Of a DNA stretch of 64,000 nucleotides, positions 8,664 to 18,063 are shown piece by piece. The notes under the pieces are model-generated. The model was not told the DNA's origin. It searched no databases and saw only the letters and a program-made list of their open reading frames with translations. The stretch comes from G963556115 sp963667375 (GTDB taxonomy: Bacteria; Planctomycetota; SZUA-567): contig OY763323.1 in NCBI GenBank assembly GCA_963667375.1, positions 3,596,001 through 3,660,000 of the forward strand, in the 5' to 3' direction. Positions within the stretch are counted from its first letter, which is position 1; the number at the start of each line of letters is the position of its first letter. The position numbers and the translations under genes are program-made.

Positions 8664-10205
8664 TTAACCAAGTGTACGGACCAATTCTGCAAGATGCCTG
8701 TAGTCATCCTTCACATGGTTATAAATATCCTTATAAATCCCAAAATACTTCATATACCTTTCATGATTTCCCTGATCAGGTTCAAGCCTGTCCACCAGCT
8801 CGGTCTTCTCTTTAGCAATAGAAAAATCCTTGAATACTCCGGCAGCCACTCCTGCAAGTACCGCATCACCATAAGGTGCTCCAACCCTGCTTTTCACAAC
8901 TACTGTAGGTGTATTGAAGACATCGGTAATAATCTTGCGCCACACCTTGCTCACAGCACCACCCTCATTCAGCGCCAGCGGCAGATTAAACGTTATCCCC
9001 TGCTCCTTGAAAATTCTAAATGAATCATACAGCGCGTACGCAACCGCTTCCATACCGGCACGGACAACATGGGCTCTGGTATGATGCAGCGAGAGCCCAA
9101 AGAGACAACCTCTAGCCGCCACATCCCAGATTGGAGCTCGTTCACCCATCAGAAACGGCAGAAAAATAAGTCCTTCAGCTCCCAGAGGCACTGCTGCCGC
9201 CTGCTCACTCATGATACTGTAAATATTCTCACCGGATTTTTCACACTCACTGCTTTCATGCATATACATCAGGTCACGGATATAACGCAACACCTGTCCA
9301 CCGGTAAGTGTGGTGGCGACCGTGATATACGTATTACGAGAATCGGTGGTATACGGAAAATTATGCATCGTATTATTAAAATACTCACCATTATGCACCA
9401 CTCCGAAATTTCCGCAGGTTCCAAGATTCATCTGTACATCACCAACATTTATTGCGCCGGCTCCAGACCATCCGGCATTGCAGTCTACCTGCCCGGCGGC
9501 AACCTTTGTTCCGGGAGCAAGGCCGGTGGCCAAGGCGGCTTCTTTTGTAATTCCGCCGACGACCTCTTCGCAACTGTGAATTTCCGGAAGCACATCAGGA
9601 GAGATACCGATTTTCTCCATTATCTCATCTGAGAATTTTCCCTTTACAATATCATAGGCAACACCGTAGAATGTGGCCGCCGAGCGATGCATCACAAACT
9701 TTCCGGTAAGTTTCATAGTAATATAACCGTCAATTGTCAATGCCTTATAAATCCGGCTATAAATATCAGGATGATGCGTCTTCTCCCATAACAAGTTGCA
9801 CAACAGCGGATGATCCTCAATAGGATTCTTGGTAAATTCAAGCAGCTCTTCGCTTCCTAACAGATTACGCAAATAATCAACCTCTTTATTCGCCCTGCGG
9901 TCAAGCAGATTATAGGCGTCCACCAGCGGTTCTCCGGCACTATCAACAAATACAGCCGAAGGCAGCGCTGAAGATACTGCTACGCCTATAATATCCGCTC
10001 CTGTAATTCCCGCCTTTGTAGTCGCTTCTCTGATAGTCTCCTGGGCCACCCGCCAGTAATCAGCAGGATTATGCGTAGAATGACCTATCGCCGGCGTAAG
10101 TATAGGATACTCCCGATAACTGTAGCCCAGCACATCACCTTCTTCATTTATCACTACGGATTTACCGCCACCGGTTCCATAGTCTATTCCAAGTAAACAC
10201 TTCAT
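8664..10205 (-). CDS. FGGY-family carbohydrate kinase
   Basis: 513 aa, with ATG after GGGGAG. N-terminal ATP-phosphate loop: LLGIDYGTGGGKSVV. Substrate-side Asp in the conserved GQVDCNAGWSGAG region. C-terminal actin-like fold with NEGGAVSKVWRKIITDVF and APYGDAVLAGVAAG. Family members phosphorylate a pentulose, hexulose or polyol, for example xylulose, ribulose, fuculose or erythritol; the motifs do not fix which. It follows the transport genes and would trap the imported sugar as its phosphate, the probable effector of the RpiR regulator. Confidence 0.88.
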   Translation of the reverse strand: MKCLLGIDYGTGGGKSVVINEEGDVLGYSYREYPILTPAIGHSTHNPADYWRVAQETIREATTKAGITGADIIGVAVSSALPSAVFVDSAGEPLVDAYNLLDRRANKEVDYLRNLLGSEELLEFTKNPIEDHPLLCNLLWEKTHHPDIYSRIYKALTIDGYITMKLTGKFVMHRSAATFYGVAYDIVKGKFSDEIMEKIGISPDVLPEIHSCEEVVGGITKEAALATGLAPGTKVAAGQVDCNAGWSGAGAINVGDVQMNLGTCGNFGVVHNGEYFNNTMHNFPYTTDSRNTYITVATTLTGGQVLRYIRDLMYMHESSECEKSGENIYSIMSEQAAAVPLGAEGLIFLPFLMGERAPIWDVAARGCLFGLSLHHTRAHVVRAGMEAVAYALYDSFRIFKEQGITFNLPLALNEGGAVSKVWRKIITDVFNTPTVVVKSRVGAPYGDAVLAGVAAGVFKDFSIAKEKTELVDRLEPDQGNHERYMKYFGIYKDIYNHVKDDYRHLAELVRTLG

Positions 10206-10222
10206 TTATTGCTCCCCATTAT

Positions 10223-11212
10223 CTACTTACACTCTAACTTCATTATATTCTTTTTCTTCAGCCCCTGCAGATAACTGGTCTTGATGCTGTCGATAAATAC
10301 CGCCAGGAATATAATCAGCGCCATTATTATTGAATGAAGATAAATATCCACATTGATATAGACCAGCCCCGCCTGCACCATCTGAATCATTATAATTCCG
10401 ATAAAGGTTCCGGGGAATATGTTACCGACTCCGCCGAATAACGATACTCCTCCCAGTACGGCTGCGGCAATAGCATTGAACTCTTCCCCACTGCCGAAAT
10501 TAGCATTTGCCCTGCCGAGCCGGGTTATTGCCACCAGTCCGCCCATAGCGGCCATTACTCCGCAGATAGTATAGGTCGAGAACATAAGGGGCCTTACCCG
10601 GATACCTGCTTTCATTGATATTTCCTCATTATTTCCGATAGCATACAGATGCCTGCCCCATGGGGCATATTCCAGATAAACATAGGTAATCAGCAGCATC
10701 AGAGCAAAGATAAATATATGCATGGGAATCAGACCGAAAACATCATAGGTACTCATCTTGGTTATTGATTCAGGATAATTAATAGCCTTTGACTTGCTGA
10801 TCCATAACCCAGCCCCGCGTACAATCAGCATCGTAATAAGAGTTGCCAGAAACGGCGAAAAATTCAGCACCGTAATAATTACCGCGTTAAAAGCTCCAAC
10901 AGCCAGACCAACCAGCAGACACACAATGATCGCCGCAGTTATTGGCCAGTCATTCTCAATCAGTACTCCCATCACCACTACCGAAAAATACATGGTTGAG
11001 CCTACCGAAAGATCAATACCGCCAATAAGCAGCACAAAGGTCATCCCAATAGCGACCAGACCGATATATGTAGAGTTACCGAGAATAATCTCCATATTTT
11101 TTAACGAAAAGAAACGGGCAGACATAATACTGAAAAGAACAAAGAAAATAACAAACATCACAATCGTCGAGTGTTTAAGCAGCACATTAAAAATTCTTGT
11201 TTTCAGATCCAT
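10223..11212 (-). CDS. Sugar ABC transporter permease (RbsC type)
   Basis: 329 aa with 8-10 predicted membrane helices; full family length. Signature stretches include LIGGIDLSVGSTMYFS near residue 65 and AIAAAVLGGVSLFGGVGNI near residue 235. ATG after GAGGTG, 2 bp past the stop of the ATPase gene. It would form the inner-membrane channel of a ribose-type importer. It is the second permease of the cluster, on the other side of the ATPase from the one at 12.7-13.8 kb, so the channel may be a heterodimer. Confidence 0.92.
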   Translation of the reverse strand: MDLKTRIFNVLLKHSTIVMFVIFFVLFSIMSARFFSLKNMEIILGNSTYIGLVAIGMTFVLLIGGIDLSVGSTMYFSVVVMGVLIENDWPITAAIIVCLLVGLAVGAFNAVIITVLNFSPFLATLITMLIVRGAGLWISKSKAINYPESITKMSTYDVFGLIPMHIFIFALMLLITYVYLEYAPWGRHLYAIGNNEEISMKAGIRVRPLMFSTYTICGVMAAMGGLVAITRLGRANANFGSGEEFNAIAAAVLGGVSLFGGVGNIFPGTFIGIIMIQMVQAGLVYINVDIYLHSIIMALIIFLAVFIDSIKTSYLQGLKKKNIMKLECK

Positions 11213-11214
11213 AA

Positions 11215-12729
11215 TTACACCTCACCTATAGTTTCATACCCTTCACGAAAAGCTGCCTTGACAATCTCTGCTGTATCAAATTCCTCACGCTGAAATTCTC
11301 TTATTATCTCACCTCTGCTCATGACTATAATACGGTCACAGAGCGCCTGTAATTCTTCCAGCTCTGATGAAATAAATAATATTCCTGATCCATTCTCCGC
11401 TAATTGATTCAGAATTGTATAAACCTCATATTTGGCTTTGACATCTATACCGCGCGTCGGCTCATCTACCAGAAATATCTCCGGCTTCTCAGGAAGCCAT
11501 TTACCGATAACCACCTTCTGCTGATTACCTCCACTGAGATTCTTAGGTTTCTGCTTATAGATATTATTAGCTTTTAGACGCAGTGACTTAGAAGTCTCCT
11601 CCGCAAGCTTATCAAGCCTGCGCTTACTCACTCTCTTGAATATCCTTGAACTGTTGGATTTAGCCGCAATCATAGATAGATTAAAGTCAATTGACAGATT
11701 CATCAGCAACCCTTCGCTGCGCCTGTCTTCAGTGATAAAGGCGGCACCGTTATTGATCATCACATCCGGTTTATTCTTGGGCATCAATTCATCATTCAGG
11801 TAAACCGCTCCCTCACGATATGAATCAATACCAAAGATCATTCGCGCAAGCTCGGTCCTGCCAGAACCCATCAACCCAAAAAAGCCCACAACCTCTCCCT
11901 GTCGCACTTTAAATGATATGTTCTTTACCATTCCCGGCTGCGACAGACAGTCAACCCGCATTTTTATCTTACCGGTTGCAGTATTCTTATAAGGTGGAAA
12001 GATATTTTCCATCTCACTCCCAACCATCTCCATAACCATGCGGTCGGTAGTATAGTCGGCGGTCTTGCCGGTAGCCACCAGCTTACCGTCACGGAGTATA
12101 ACCAGCTCATCGGTCAATTTTTTTATATCACTCAGAATATGTGAGATATAAATTATTGTTTTCCCGTTATCCTTCAGTTTTCTTATCAGTTTGAAGAGAA
12201 TAGCGCTTTCCTTGGCGGTCAATGACGTCGTTGGTTCATCAAAGAGATATAGATCAGCATCTGTAAGCAGGGCCTTGGCAATTTCCACCATCTGCCTGGT
12301 TCCCGGAGGCAGGTCTTCAACCACATCAGTAGACTTGATATCAACATTTATTTCATCAAGAAATTGCTGACATATCCGGAACATTTTACGTTTATTTATC
12401 AGTGGCAATCCCAAAAGTTTCGGAAACCGGTCCAGCATCAGATTTTCGGCAACGGTGAGGTTACTCAATAAATTGAGTTCCTGATGAATAAAAGTAATTT
12501 TGTTGTCAATAGCGTCAGACGGTGATTCTGGTTCATATGGTTTGCCTTTGAATTCCAAGGTACCGGAATCAGGCTGCAACACGCCACCGATAATATTCAT
12601 TATTGTTGATTTACCGGCTCCATTCTCTCCGAGAAACCCGACAATAGACCCCTCTTTCAATTCAAATGACATATCAAAGAGCACCTGCACCCCATAAAAG
12701 CTCTTATTTATATTCTTTAAAGTTATCAT
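11215..12729 (-). CDS. Sugar ABC transporter ATP-binding protein (RbsA type)
   Basis: 504 aa, two fused ABC domains as in RbsA/XylG/AraG. The first domain has Walker A GENGAGKST and Walker B YLFDEPT. The second has a degenerate P-loop (GLMGSGRTE), the signature LSGGNQQK and Walker B FLVDEPT. The degenerate second site is normal for this family. It lies between two permease genes with 2- to 4-bp gaps, so the three are co-translated. Confidence 0.95.
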   Translation of the reverse strand: MITLKNINKSFYGVQVLFDMSFELKEGSIVGFLGENGAGKSTIMNIIGGVLQPDSGTLEFKGKPYEPESPSDAIDNKITFIHQELNLLSNLTVAENLMLDRFPKLLGLPLINKRKMFRICQQFLDEINVDIKSTDVVEDLPPGTRQMVEIAKALLTDADLYLFDEPTTSLTAKESAILFKLIRKLKDNGKTIIYISHILSDIKKLTDELVILRDGKLVATGKTADYTTDRMVMEMVGSEMENIFPPYKNTATGKIKMRVDCLSQPGMVKNISFKVRQGEVVGFFGLMGSGRTELARMIFGIDSYREGAVYLNDELMPKNKPDVMINNGAAFITEDRRSEGLLMNLSIDFNLSMIAAKSNSSRIFKRVSKRRLDKLAEETSKSLRLKANNIYKQKPKNLSGGNQQKVVIGKWLPEKPEIFLVDEPTRGIDVKAKYEVYTILNQLAENGSGILFISSELEELQALCDRIIVMSRGEIIREFQREEFDTAEIVKAAFREGYETIGEV

Positions 12730-12733
12730 TATA

Positions 12734-13777
12734 TTATCTCTGCTCCTTACGCATACGTATCACATCGAGTAGCACAGCTGCCAAAATAATCAAACCTTTT
12801 ACAATATCAATCAGATAAAACGGCAGATTAAGCAGACTCAGACTATTATTCAGAATAACAAAAAAGAATACCCCGAAGACAACGCTGATTATTTTACCGC
12901 GACCTCCGGAAAGTGAGACTCCGGCTATAATATTAGCCCCGATAATATCAAGCAGACTTGCAGAGCCTAGTGTCGGCCTGCCCTGCTCCAGTCTGGCGGT
13001 ATATAGAATTGAGCCGCAGGCAGCACAGAAACCGCTTATCATATAAGTACAAATAATAATTTTCTTCACTTTATACCCGGATACTCTGGCGGCTTCGGCA
13101 TTGGTACCGACAGAATATACTTTTCTGCCGAACAGAGTTGTACTCAATAGCAGATGCGCAAGTATGACCAGTACGGTTACGATTATCAACGGCATGGTTA
13201 TAATGCTGTAAAAGGAGCCTTTACCGAGAAACACAAATGACTTAGGCAGATAAAGAATATTTTCGGAATTCGGCAGATAGATAGCCAGTGCGGTGAAGAG
13301 CATCATATTGACCAGCGTCACGATAAATGCCGGCATTTTAAAGAAAGCGATAGATACACCATTAAGCAGCCCTATCAGCACCCCGCACAACAGCATAACA
13401 ATAATTGCTGCAGGTACAGCCATCATAGTTCCTGAGAACAGACCACCAGACTCGGTTATAAACCAACCCCACAACGGACACTTACTGAATATATCCGGGT
13501 TGAATTTTTCCGCCATTATAAACGCCCCCATTACACTGGAGAACGCCATAATGGAAGTCTGTGAAAGATCAATACCGGCTATAATCAGCACATAGGTCTG
13601 ACCCACAGCGATAATAATCAGCGGCAACGCATTTGAAAACAGATTTTTCAAGTTATAGGCACTGATTATTCGCGGAATAAACGGCAACAGCACCACTACA
13701 TATAGAATAGTAACGATAAGGATAAAATAATCCCCGAACAGCTGTTCTTTTAAATAACGAAGTTTATTGTTTGTCAT
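12734..13777 (-). CDS. Sugar ABC transporter permease (RbsC type)
   Basis: 347 aa, polytopic, with the family stretches VLIIAGIDLSQTSIMAFS and NIIAGVSLSGGRGKI. It carries an insertion of about 25 residues (PLWGWFITESGGLFS) between early helices that the partner permease lacks. It is the first permease after the binding protein and is probably half of a heterodimeric channel with the 10.2-11.2 kb permease. The ribosome site is weak (TAAG). Confidence 0.9.
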   Translation of the reverse strand: MTNNKLRYLKEQLFGDYFILIVTILYVVVLLPFIPRIISAYNLKNLFSNALPLIIIAVGQTYVLIIAGIDLSQTSIMAFSSVMGAFIMAEKFNPDIFSKCPLWGWFITESGGLFSGTMMAVPAAIIVMLLCGVLIGLLNGVSIAFFKMPAFIVTLVNMMLFTALAIYLPNSENILYLPKSFVFLGKGSFYSIITMPLIIVTVLVILAHLLLSTTLFGRKVYSVGTNAEAARVSGYKVKKIIICTYMISGFCAACGSILYTARLEQGRPTLGSASLLDIIGANIIAGVSLSGGRGKIISVVFGVFFFVILNNSLSLLNLPFYLIDIVKGLIILAAVLLDVIRMRKEQR

Positions 13778-14054
13778 AATTTTACTTACATATAAAGATA
13801 CAAAACTTAATCACACACTTTTAAACACAGTCACTTGTTTATAAAACCTTCTTTTTGAAATTCCTGCAGCAGAGTTCGGCTGATGCTTGCATATTTTCCC
13901 ATCACACTCTAAACCGGTAAACTCACACAATTCACTAGGTTCTACGTTCAAACAGCCGACCTCTACTGCAATGATTCGCACTAACCTCAACCTTCAGTTC
14001 AGCAGGCAACAGATATTTTTATTCTTAATCAATTCTGCCGAAACCTCGGAATAA

Positions 14055-15062
14055 CTATTTCGCTGCTTTCTTTTCATAAAGATATCCGCCCCACATGTCA
14101 GTTCCACGCTCTTTAATATTATCAAGAGTCAGAGCAAAACCAGGGTCTTCAAGCCAGGCGTTAGCTTCAGATTCACGTTTTTCAATAGCACCTGTCATAG
14201 CACTCAACATCATATTTGCTTCTGTAAAGAGATCCTGAACTCCGGTAGAATCAACATAACCTTCCTTCATCAGCATATATGCTGTCATATCACCATCAAG
14301 CCCGCCGAGAATAACATGATCCTTGCTGCCGGTCTTATTCCACTTACCAAGAGGCGCCAGCACAGACTGTATTACCGGGAAAAGAAAGTCGGAAGAAGTA
14401 AACAGGAAATCGATATCGGGATTAGCCTGCATGGCACTTTCAAGATTCGCGCGGCAGACATTGGCATCCCATTTAGAAGGTATTTCAATTGGCTTGCCGT
14501 TCCAGAGATCGGGATACTCCTGTATTGCATCATAAAATCCCAGACGCCGCTGTACCGCATTAGGATCACCGAGATTTCCCACAATAATCGCCGGTGTAAC
14601 CTTTCGGCCAAGCTTCTTCGCCTGCTCAGCCATAAAACTTACAGCAGACTTGGCAATAGCCCGGTTATCAGCGACCACAACAATAGCCTTGGCTTCTCTA
14701 TTTGATGGCGGTCTATTATATATTCCAATAGGAATCCCGGCATCATTACATTCTTTAGCAATGGTAACAGCACTTTCACCATCCTGAGGAATAATAATAA
14801 TACCGTCAACACCCTGTGTAATTGCATCCTTAACCTGCTCCAGCTGTCTGTTAGCATCCTCATTGGCGTTCTTTTCAATTACATCGATATTCTTTTCCAC
14901 CAGGGACTTTATAATAGCTTCATGACTGGCCACCCAAAATTCTGTCTCCAGATCCTGAAAACAGAAAGCAATAGTCTCCGCCCTTGCCTGACCGGCAGAA
15001 AACGTAAATATTGCGGCAAACACTATCAGCGCGAATAACCTCGAAACTAGATTCTTTTTCAT
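14055..15062 (-). CDS. Periplasmic sugar-binding protein (RbsB/type I PBP)
   Basis: 335 aa from the ATG at 15062, with AGGAG 8 nt upstream. A Sec signal peptide (MKKNLVSRLFALIVFAAIFT...AGQARAE) is followed by the type I periplasmic-binding fold: AFCFQDLETEFWVASHEAI, then DGIIIIPQDGESAVTIAKECNDAGIPIGIYNRP. It delivers a sugar to the two downstream permeases. It is the first gene of the 15-1.8 kb cluster. A gap of 277 bp to the permease, with no gene in it, would allow a separate abundance for the binding protein. Confidence 0.92.
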   Translation of the reverse strand: MKKNLVSRLFALIVFAAIFTFSAGQARAETIAFCFQDLETEFWVASHEAIIKSLVEKNIDVIEKNANEDANRQLEQVKDAITQGVDGIIIIPQDGESAVTIAKECNDAGIPIGIYNRPPSNREAKAIVVVADNRAIAKSAVSFMAEQAKKLGRKVTPAIIVGNLGDPNAVQRRLGFYDAIQEYPDLWNGKPIEIPSKWDANVCRANLESAMQANPDIDFLFTSSDFLFPVIQSVLAPLGKWNKTGSKDHVILGGLDGDMTAYMLMKEGYVDSTGVQDLFTEANMMLSAMTGAIEKRESEANAWLEDPGFALTLDNIKERGTDMWGGYLYEKKAAK

Positions 15063-15205
15063 CTCCATCACTCCTAAAACAAAAGAAACAAACTCACACA
15101 AATTTCAAAATAAACATAACACATGTACACATAAAGAACTTTAATTTTCCAACAATTTCACTATAGCCTATTTTTTTTCATTACGCAAGTTTATATTCTA
15201 AATTT

Positions 15206-15241
15206 TTTCATAATGAAATTTTAAAAATGAAATGCTTTCAT
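15206..15241. promoter_or_regulatory. Paired ATGAAA/TTTCAT palindromes upstream of the catabolic cluster
   Basis: TTTCATAATGAAA (15206-15218) is a perfect odd palindrome and ATGAAATGCTTTCAT (15227-15241) a perfect 6+3+6 inverted repeat. Their centres are 22 bp apart, two helical turns, and they lie about 145-180 bp upstream of the binding-protein start. Further TTTCATTAC copies flank them. They are good candidates for the RpiR-type operator of this cluster; no binding data exist. Confidence 0.5.
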
Positions 15242-15335
15242 CAAATAAACCGACTATTATCGGCAAATATAGCTTATTTAGAATCAATAATTTCATTACA
15301 ATATTTTTAAAAAGAAATTTTTACAAAGAACATAA

Positions 15336-15650
15336 CACTCGAACAGCAGTAATTCACTGAAGAATCTATTAGATGTGGTAACAGCCGAAAATAACGCTAC
15401 ATTGCAAATCAGCCGACAAAAGGTAATACCACCAGACTTGGCAAAAGCTGCTGATATTATCACTCAGACTGATAAGCTTATTATCTTCGCAAGTGGTTTT
15501 TCCGCACTGCTTGATGAAATAGCAAAACACAAAATAATAAAGCTAGGTCTAAATTATAAAACATGTTCTGACTATCAGCTTCCATGTTCCTCCATAGCAA
15601 CTATGACAAATAAAGGCATCATAATACCGGTTAAACTTTCCGGAAAATAA
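15336..15650 (+). pseudogene. Relic of an RpiR-family regulator (SIS-domain fragment)
   Basis: The open frame after the TAA at 15333 reads SLKNLLDVVTAENNATLQIS, then DLAKAADIITQTDKLIIFA and KIIKLGLNYKTCSDYQLPCS. This follows, residue for residue, the linker and first half of the SIS domain of the intact RpiR protein at 3487-4350 (KINNAAEIIAGAHKILVAG and KFIRIGLQCFTSTDIDMQL). The phosphosugar loop is decayed (KLSGK for SHSG), and both the helix-turn-helix and the C-terminal half are absent. It is the remains of a second regulator that once faced away from the binding-protein gene. Confidence 0.6.
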
Positions 15651-16164
15651 GAAGAAAGCTAAAAACGCTGATTACTGTGATCTCTATACTATAATTCTCA
15701 TCCATTTACAGACGAAAAAATAATGCCTATGCTTACAATCATGCCCAGCCGCATCCGAAAAATAATAAAAAAAAATGAAACACACATTTTTTTTACAATC
15801 ATAGTTCGTGTTACAACAAAATAATCGATACCATTATTGCCTGCCTCCACTATAACTGACAATTTTGACATATTTCAGGAAACAGCATATTAATAAAAAG
15901 TTAAGAGTAAGACAATATTGTCAGCCGTCATAAATTTAATATTTAAATTACAATTTCAGCTTCCTTCTGAGTTATTGTGTTCACAAGAAAACTCTCAAAA
16001 AAGCCCTGAATATTAAGCTCAAGGTTAAATTAACAGGACGTTATAGCTTGCAAAAAAAACAGGAATAGAATATCATAAATAGTATTAAAAAGTATAGTAC
16101 AACATTTATTAACAATAAAAACGCGACACAAAACAGCAGACAGAGCAGTTAAAGGATAACGGCA
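15651..16164. other. Gene-free region upstream of the ammonium sensor gene
   Basis: 514 bp, strongly AT-rich. It contains an A-run/T-run inverted repeat around 15766-15795 (AAAAATG...CATTTTT) and presumably the promoter of the downstream gene, but no coding or RNA signal that I can support. Confidence 0.5.
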
Positions 16165-18039
16165 GTGAAAAGTGTAGAAGATTGCATCTGGGTAATAATC
16201 TCGGCAATGCTTGTGTTTCTGATGCAGGCAGGTTTCATGGCGCTGGAGACAGGTTTGTCCCGGGCTAAAAATTCTATCAATGTTGCGATTAAGAACATGT
16301 CGGATTTTATTCTGTCAATCGCTGCTTTCTGGTTTATCGGCTATGGTCTGATGTTCGGCAAAACCTTTCACGGCATAATCGGCACCAGTGACTTCTTTGT
16401 CAACTTCGATACCAACAGCTGGAAAGCCGCATTCTTTGTCTTTCAAGCGGTTTTTGTCGGCACCGCAGCTACTATTGATTCAGGAGCGGTTGCAGAACGG
16501 GCCAAATTCGGAACCTACCTGCTGATGTCATTTATAACCTCTGCTTTTATCTATCCGGTTTTCGGTCACTGGGCCTGGGGCAGCCTGTATTATCCTGATA
16601 ATCAGGGCTGGCTGCAAAAACTCGGTTTTCTTGATTTCGCCGGTTCAACCGTAGTGCATTCAATAGGCGCCTGGGTCGGACTTGCAGGGGTCATTATAAT
16701 TGGCCCGCGACTGAACAAATTCACCAAAGACGGCAAAGCCAATAAAATACCGGGTCATAATCTGGTTATGGCCTATCTCGGAGTATTTATACTCTTTTTC
16801 GCCTGGTTCGGTTTCAACTCAGGCAGCACTCTCTCGGCAACGGCAGATGTAGCAAATATTCTGGCGAACACCATCATCGCCGCCTCCTTCGGCGGACTGA
16901 CCACCTTATTCACCAGCTGGCTCTTCGGCAAAAACCGTCTCCCCGAGCCGGAGATGATCATCAACGGTATTCTCGGCGGTCTGGTCGGCATCACCGCCGG
17001 CTGCTATTACCTCGGTGAAGCCGGAGCACTGGCGGTCGGTATTGTTTCCGGTCTGATTGTCTTTTTCGGCACGACGCTGCTTGAGAAACTCAAGCTGGAC
17101 GATGTCGTCGGAGCGATCCCGGTACACGGTTTCGCCGGTGTCTGGGGAACAGTGGCCACGGGTATCTTCATCAAGGAATCCTTTCTTACAAAGTTCGGTA
17201 TCACCAGAACCCACCAGATACTGGTACAGCTGCTCGGCTCGTGCACAGCGCTGGTGTGGGCTTTTGGAATCTCATTTGTACTTATGAAAATTATCAACCG
17301 GATCTCTCCAATGCGGGTTTCCCGCGAGTTCGAGGAGATCGGCCTGAACATTGCCGAACATGGCGCCAGCTCCAGCATTCTGGAACTGTCCAATTCTGTC
17401 AAGAAGATCATTGAAAGCCGTAATTTTAAAAATGCCGACAAAATTGATGTTGAATACGGAACAGAGATCGGTGATCTCACCAACTACTTCAATACCATGA
17501 TTGTTGAACTCAAAAGCAAGGAAGAGCTTGCCGAAGAAGCGCTGGTCTCCCTGCAGCATGTAGCCATAACCGACGGTCTGACGCAGGTCTATAACCGCAA
17601 GCATATCATTGACACCCTCAAAAAGGAGATAGAACGCAGTTCGCGCTATAAATCCAAACTCTCCATACTGCTGTTTGATATTGACTTTTTCAAGAAGGTC
17701 AATGACAACTATGGACATCTCGCCGGCGACAAGGTTCTGGTCGAGATTTCAAAATTAATCAGCAGAGGTCTGCGGGTCTCAGATTGTATCGGCAGATATG
17801 GCGGCGAGGAATTCCTGGTTATCTTCCCGGAAACCGATCTCGCCGGTGCTTATGTCATAGCTGATAGAATCAGAAATACCGTTGAAGGCATGCACTGGGA
17901 TTTCAATGACGGCAAAGCCATCACCATCAGCGGCGGAGTCGTTGAGAATTTTGGAGAGGACTGCAGCCATATGATTCATAGAGCCGACGAACTGCTATAC
18001 TATGCCAAAGAACATGGAAGAAATAAAATAGAAAAATAA
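16165..18039 (+). CDS. Ammonium transporter-diguanylate cyclase fusion (Amt-GGDEF)
   Basis: 624 aa, GTG start after AAAGGA. Residues 1-380 are a complete Amt/MEP/Rh channel with 11 hydrophobic segments. It has the Asp of the first half (D157), the twin histidines (H165 in STVVHS, H321 in IPVHGFAG) and the family's LEKLKLDDVVGA. Residues about 385-460 are a HAMP-like helical linker (RVSREFEEIGLNIAEHG). Residues 465-624 are a GGDEF domain with the active GGEEF at 546-550 and an inhibitory RxxD site (R537-D540) exactly five residues before it. It would sense or carry ammonium and make cyclic di-GMP in response. The gene looks GC-richer than its surroundings, and gene relics flank it on both sides. 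Confidence 0.93.
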   Translation: MKSVEDCIWVIISAMLVFLMQAGFMALETGLSRAKNSINVAIKNMSDFILSIAAFWFIGYGLMFGKTFHGIIGTSDFFVNFDTNSWKAAFFVFQAVFVGTAATIDSGAVAERAKFGTYLLMSFITSAFIYPVFGHWAWGSLYYPDNQGWLQKLGFLDFAGSTVVHSIGAWVGLAGVIIIGPRLNKFTKDGKANKIPGHNLVMAYLGVFILFFAWFGFNSGSTLSATADVANILANTIIAASFGGLTTLFTSWLFGKNRLPEPEMIINGILGGLVGITAGCYYLGEAGALAVGIVSGLIVFFGTTLLEKLKLDDVVGAIPVHGFAGVWGTVATGIFIKESFLTKFGITRTHQILVQLLGSCTALVWAFGISFVLMKIINRISPMRVSREFEEIGLNIAEHGASSSILELSNSVKKIIESRNFKNADKIDVEYGTEIGDLTNYFNTMIVELKSKEELAEEALVSLQHVAITDGLTQVYNRKHIIDTLKKEIERSSRYKSKLSILLFDIDFFKKVNDNYGHLAGDKVLVEISKLISRGLRVSDCIGRYGGEEFLVIFPETDLAGAYVIADRIRNTVEGMHWDFNDGKAITISGGVVENFGEDCSHMIHRADELLYYAKEHGRNKIEK

Positions 18040-18063
18040 ACCGTTTTTTTTGCACCGGAGAAC

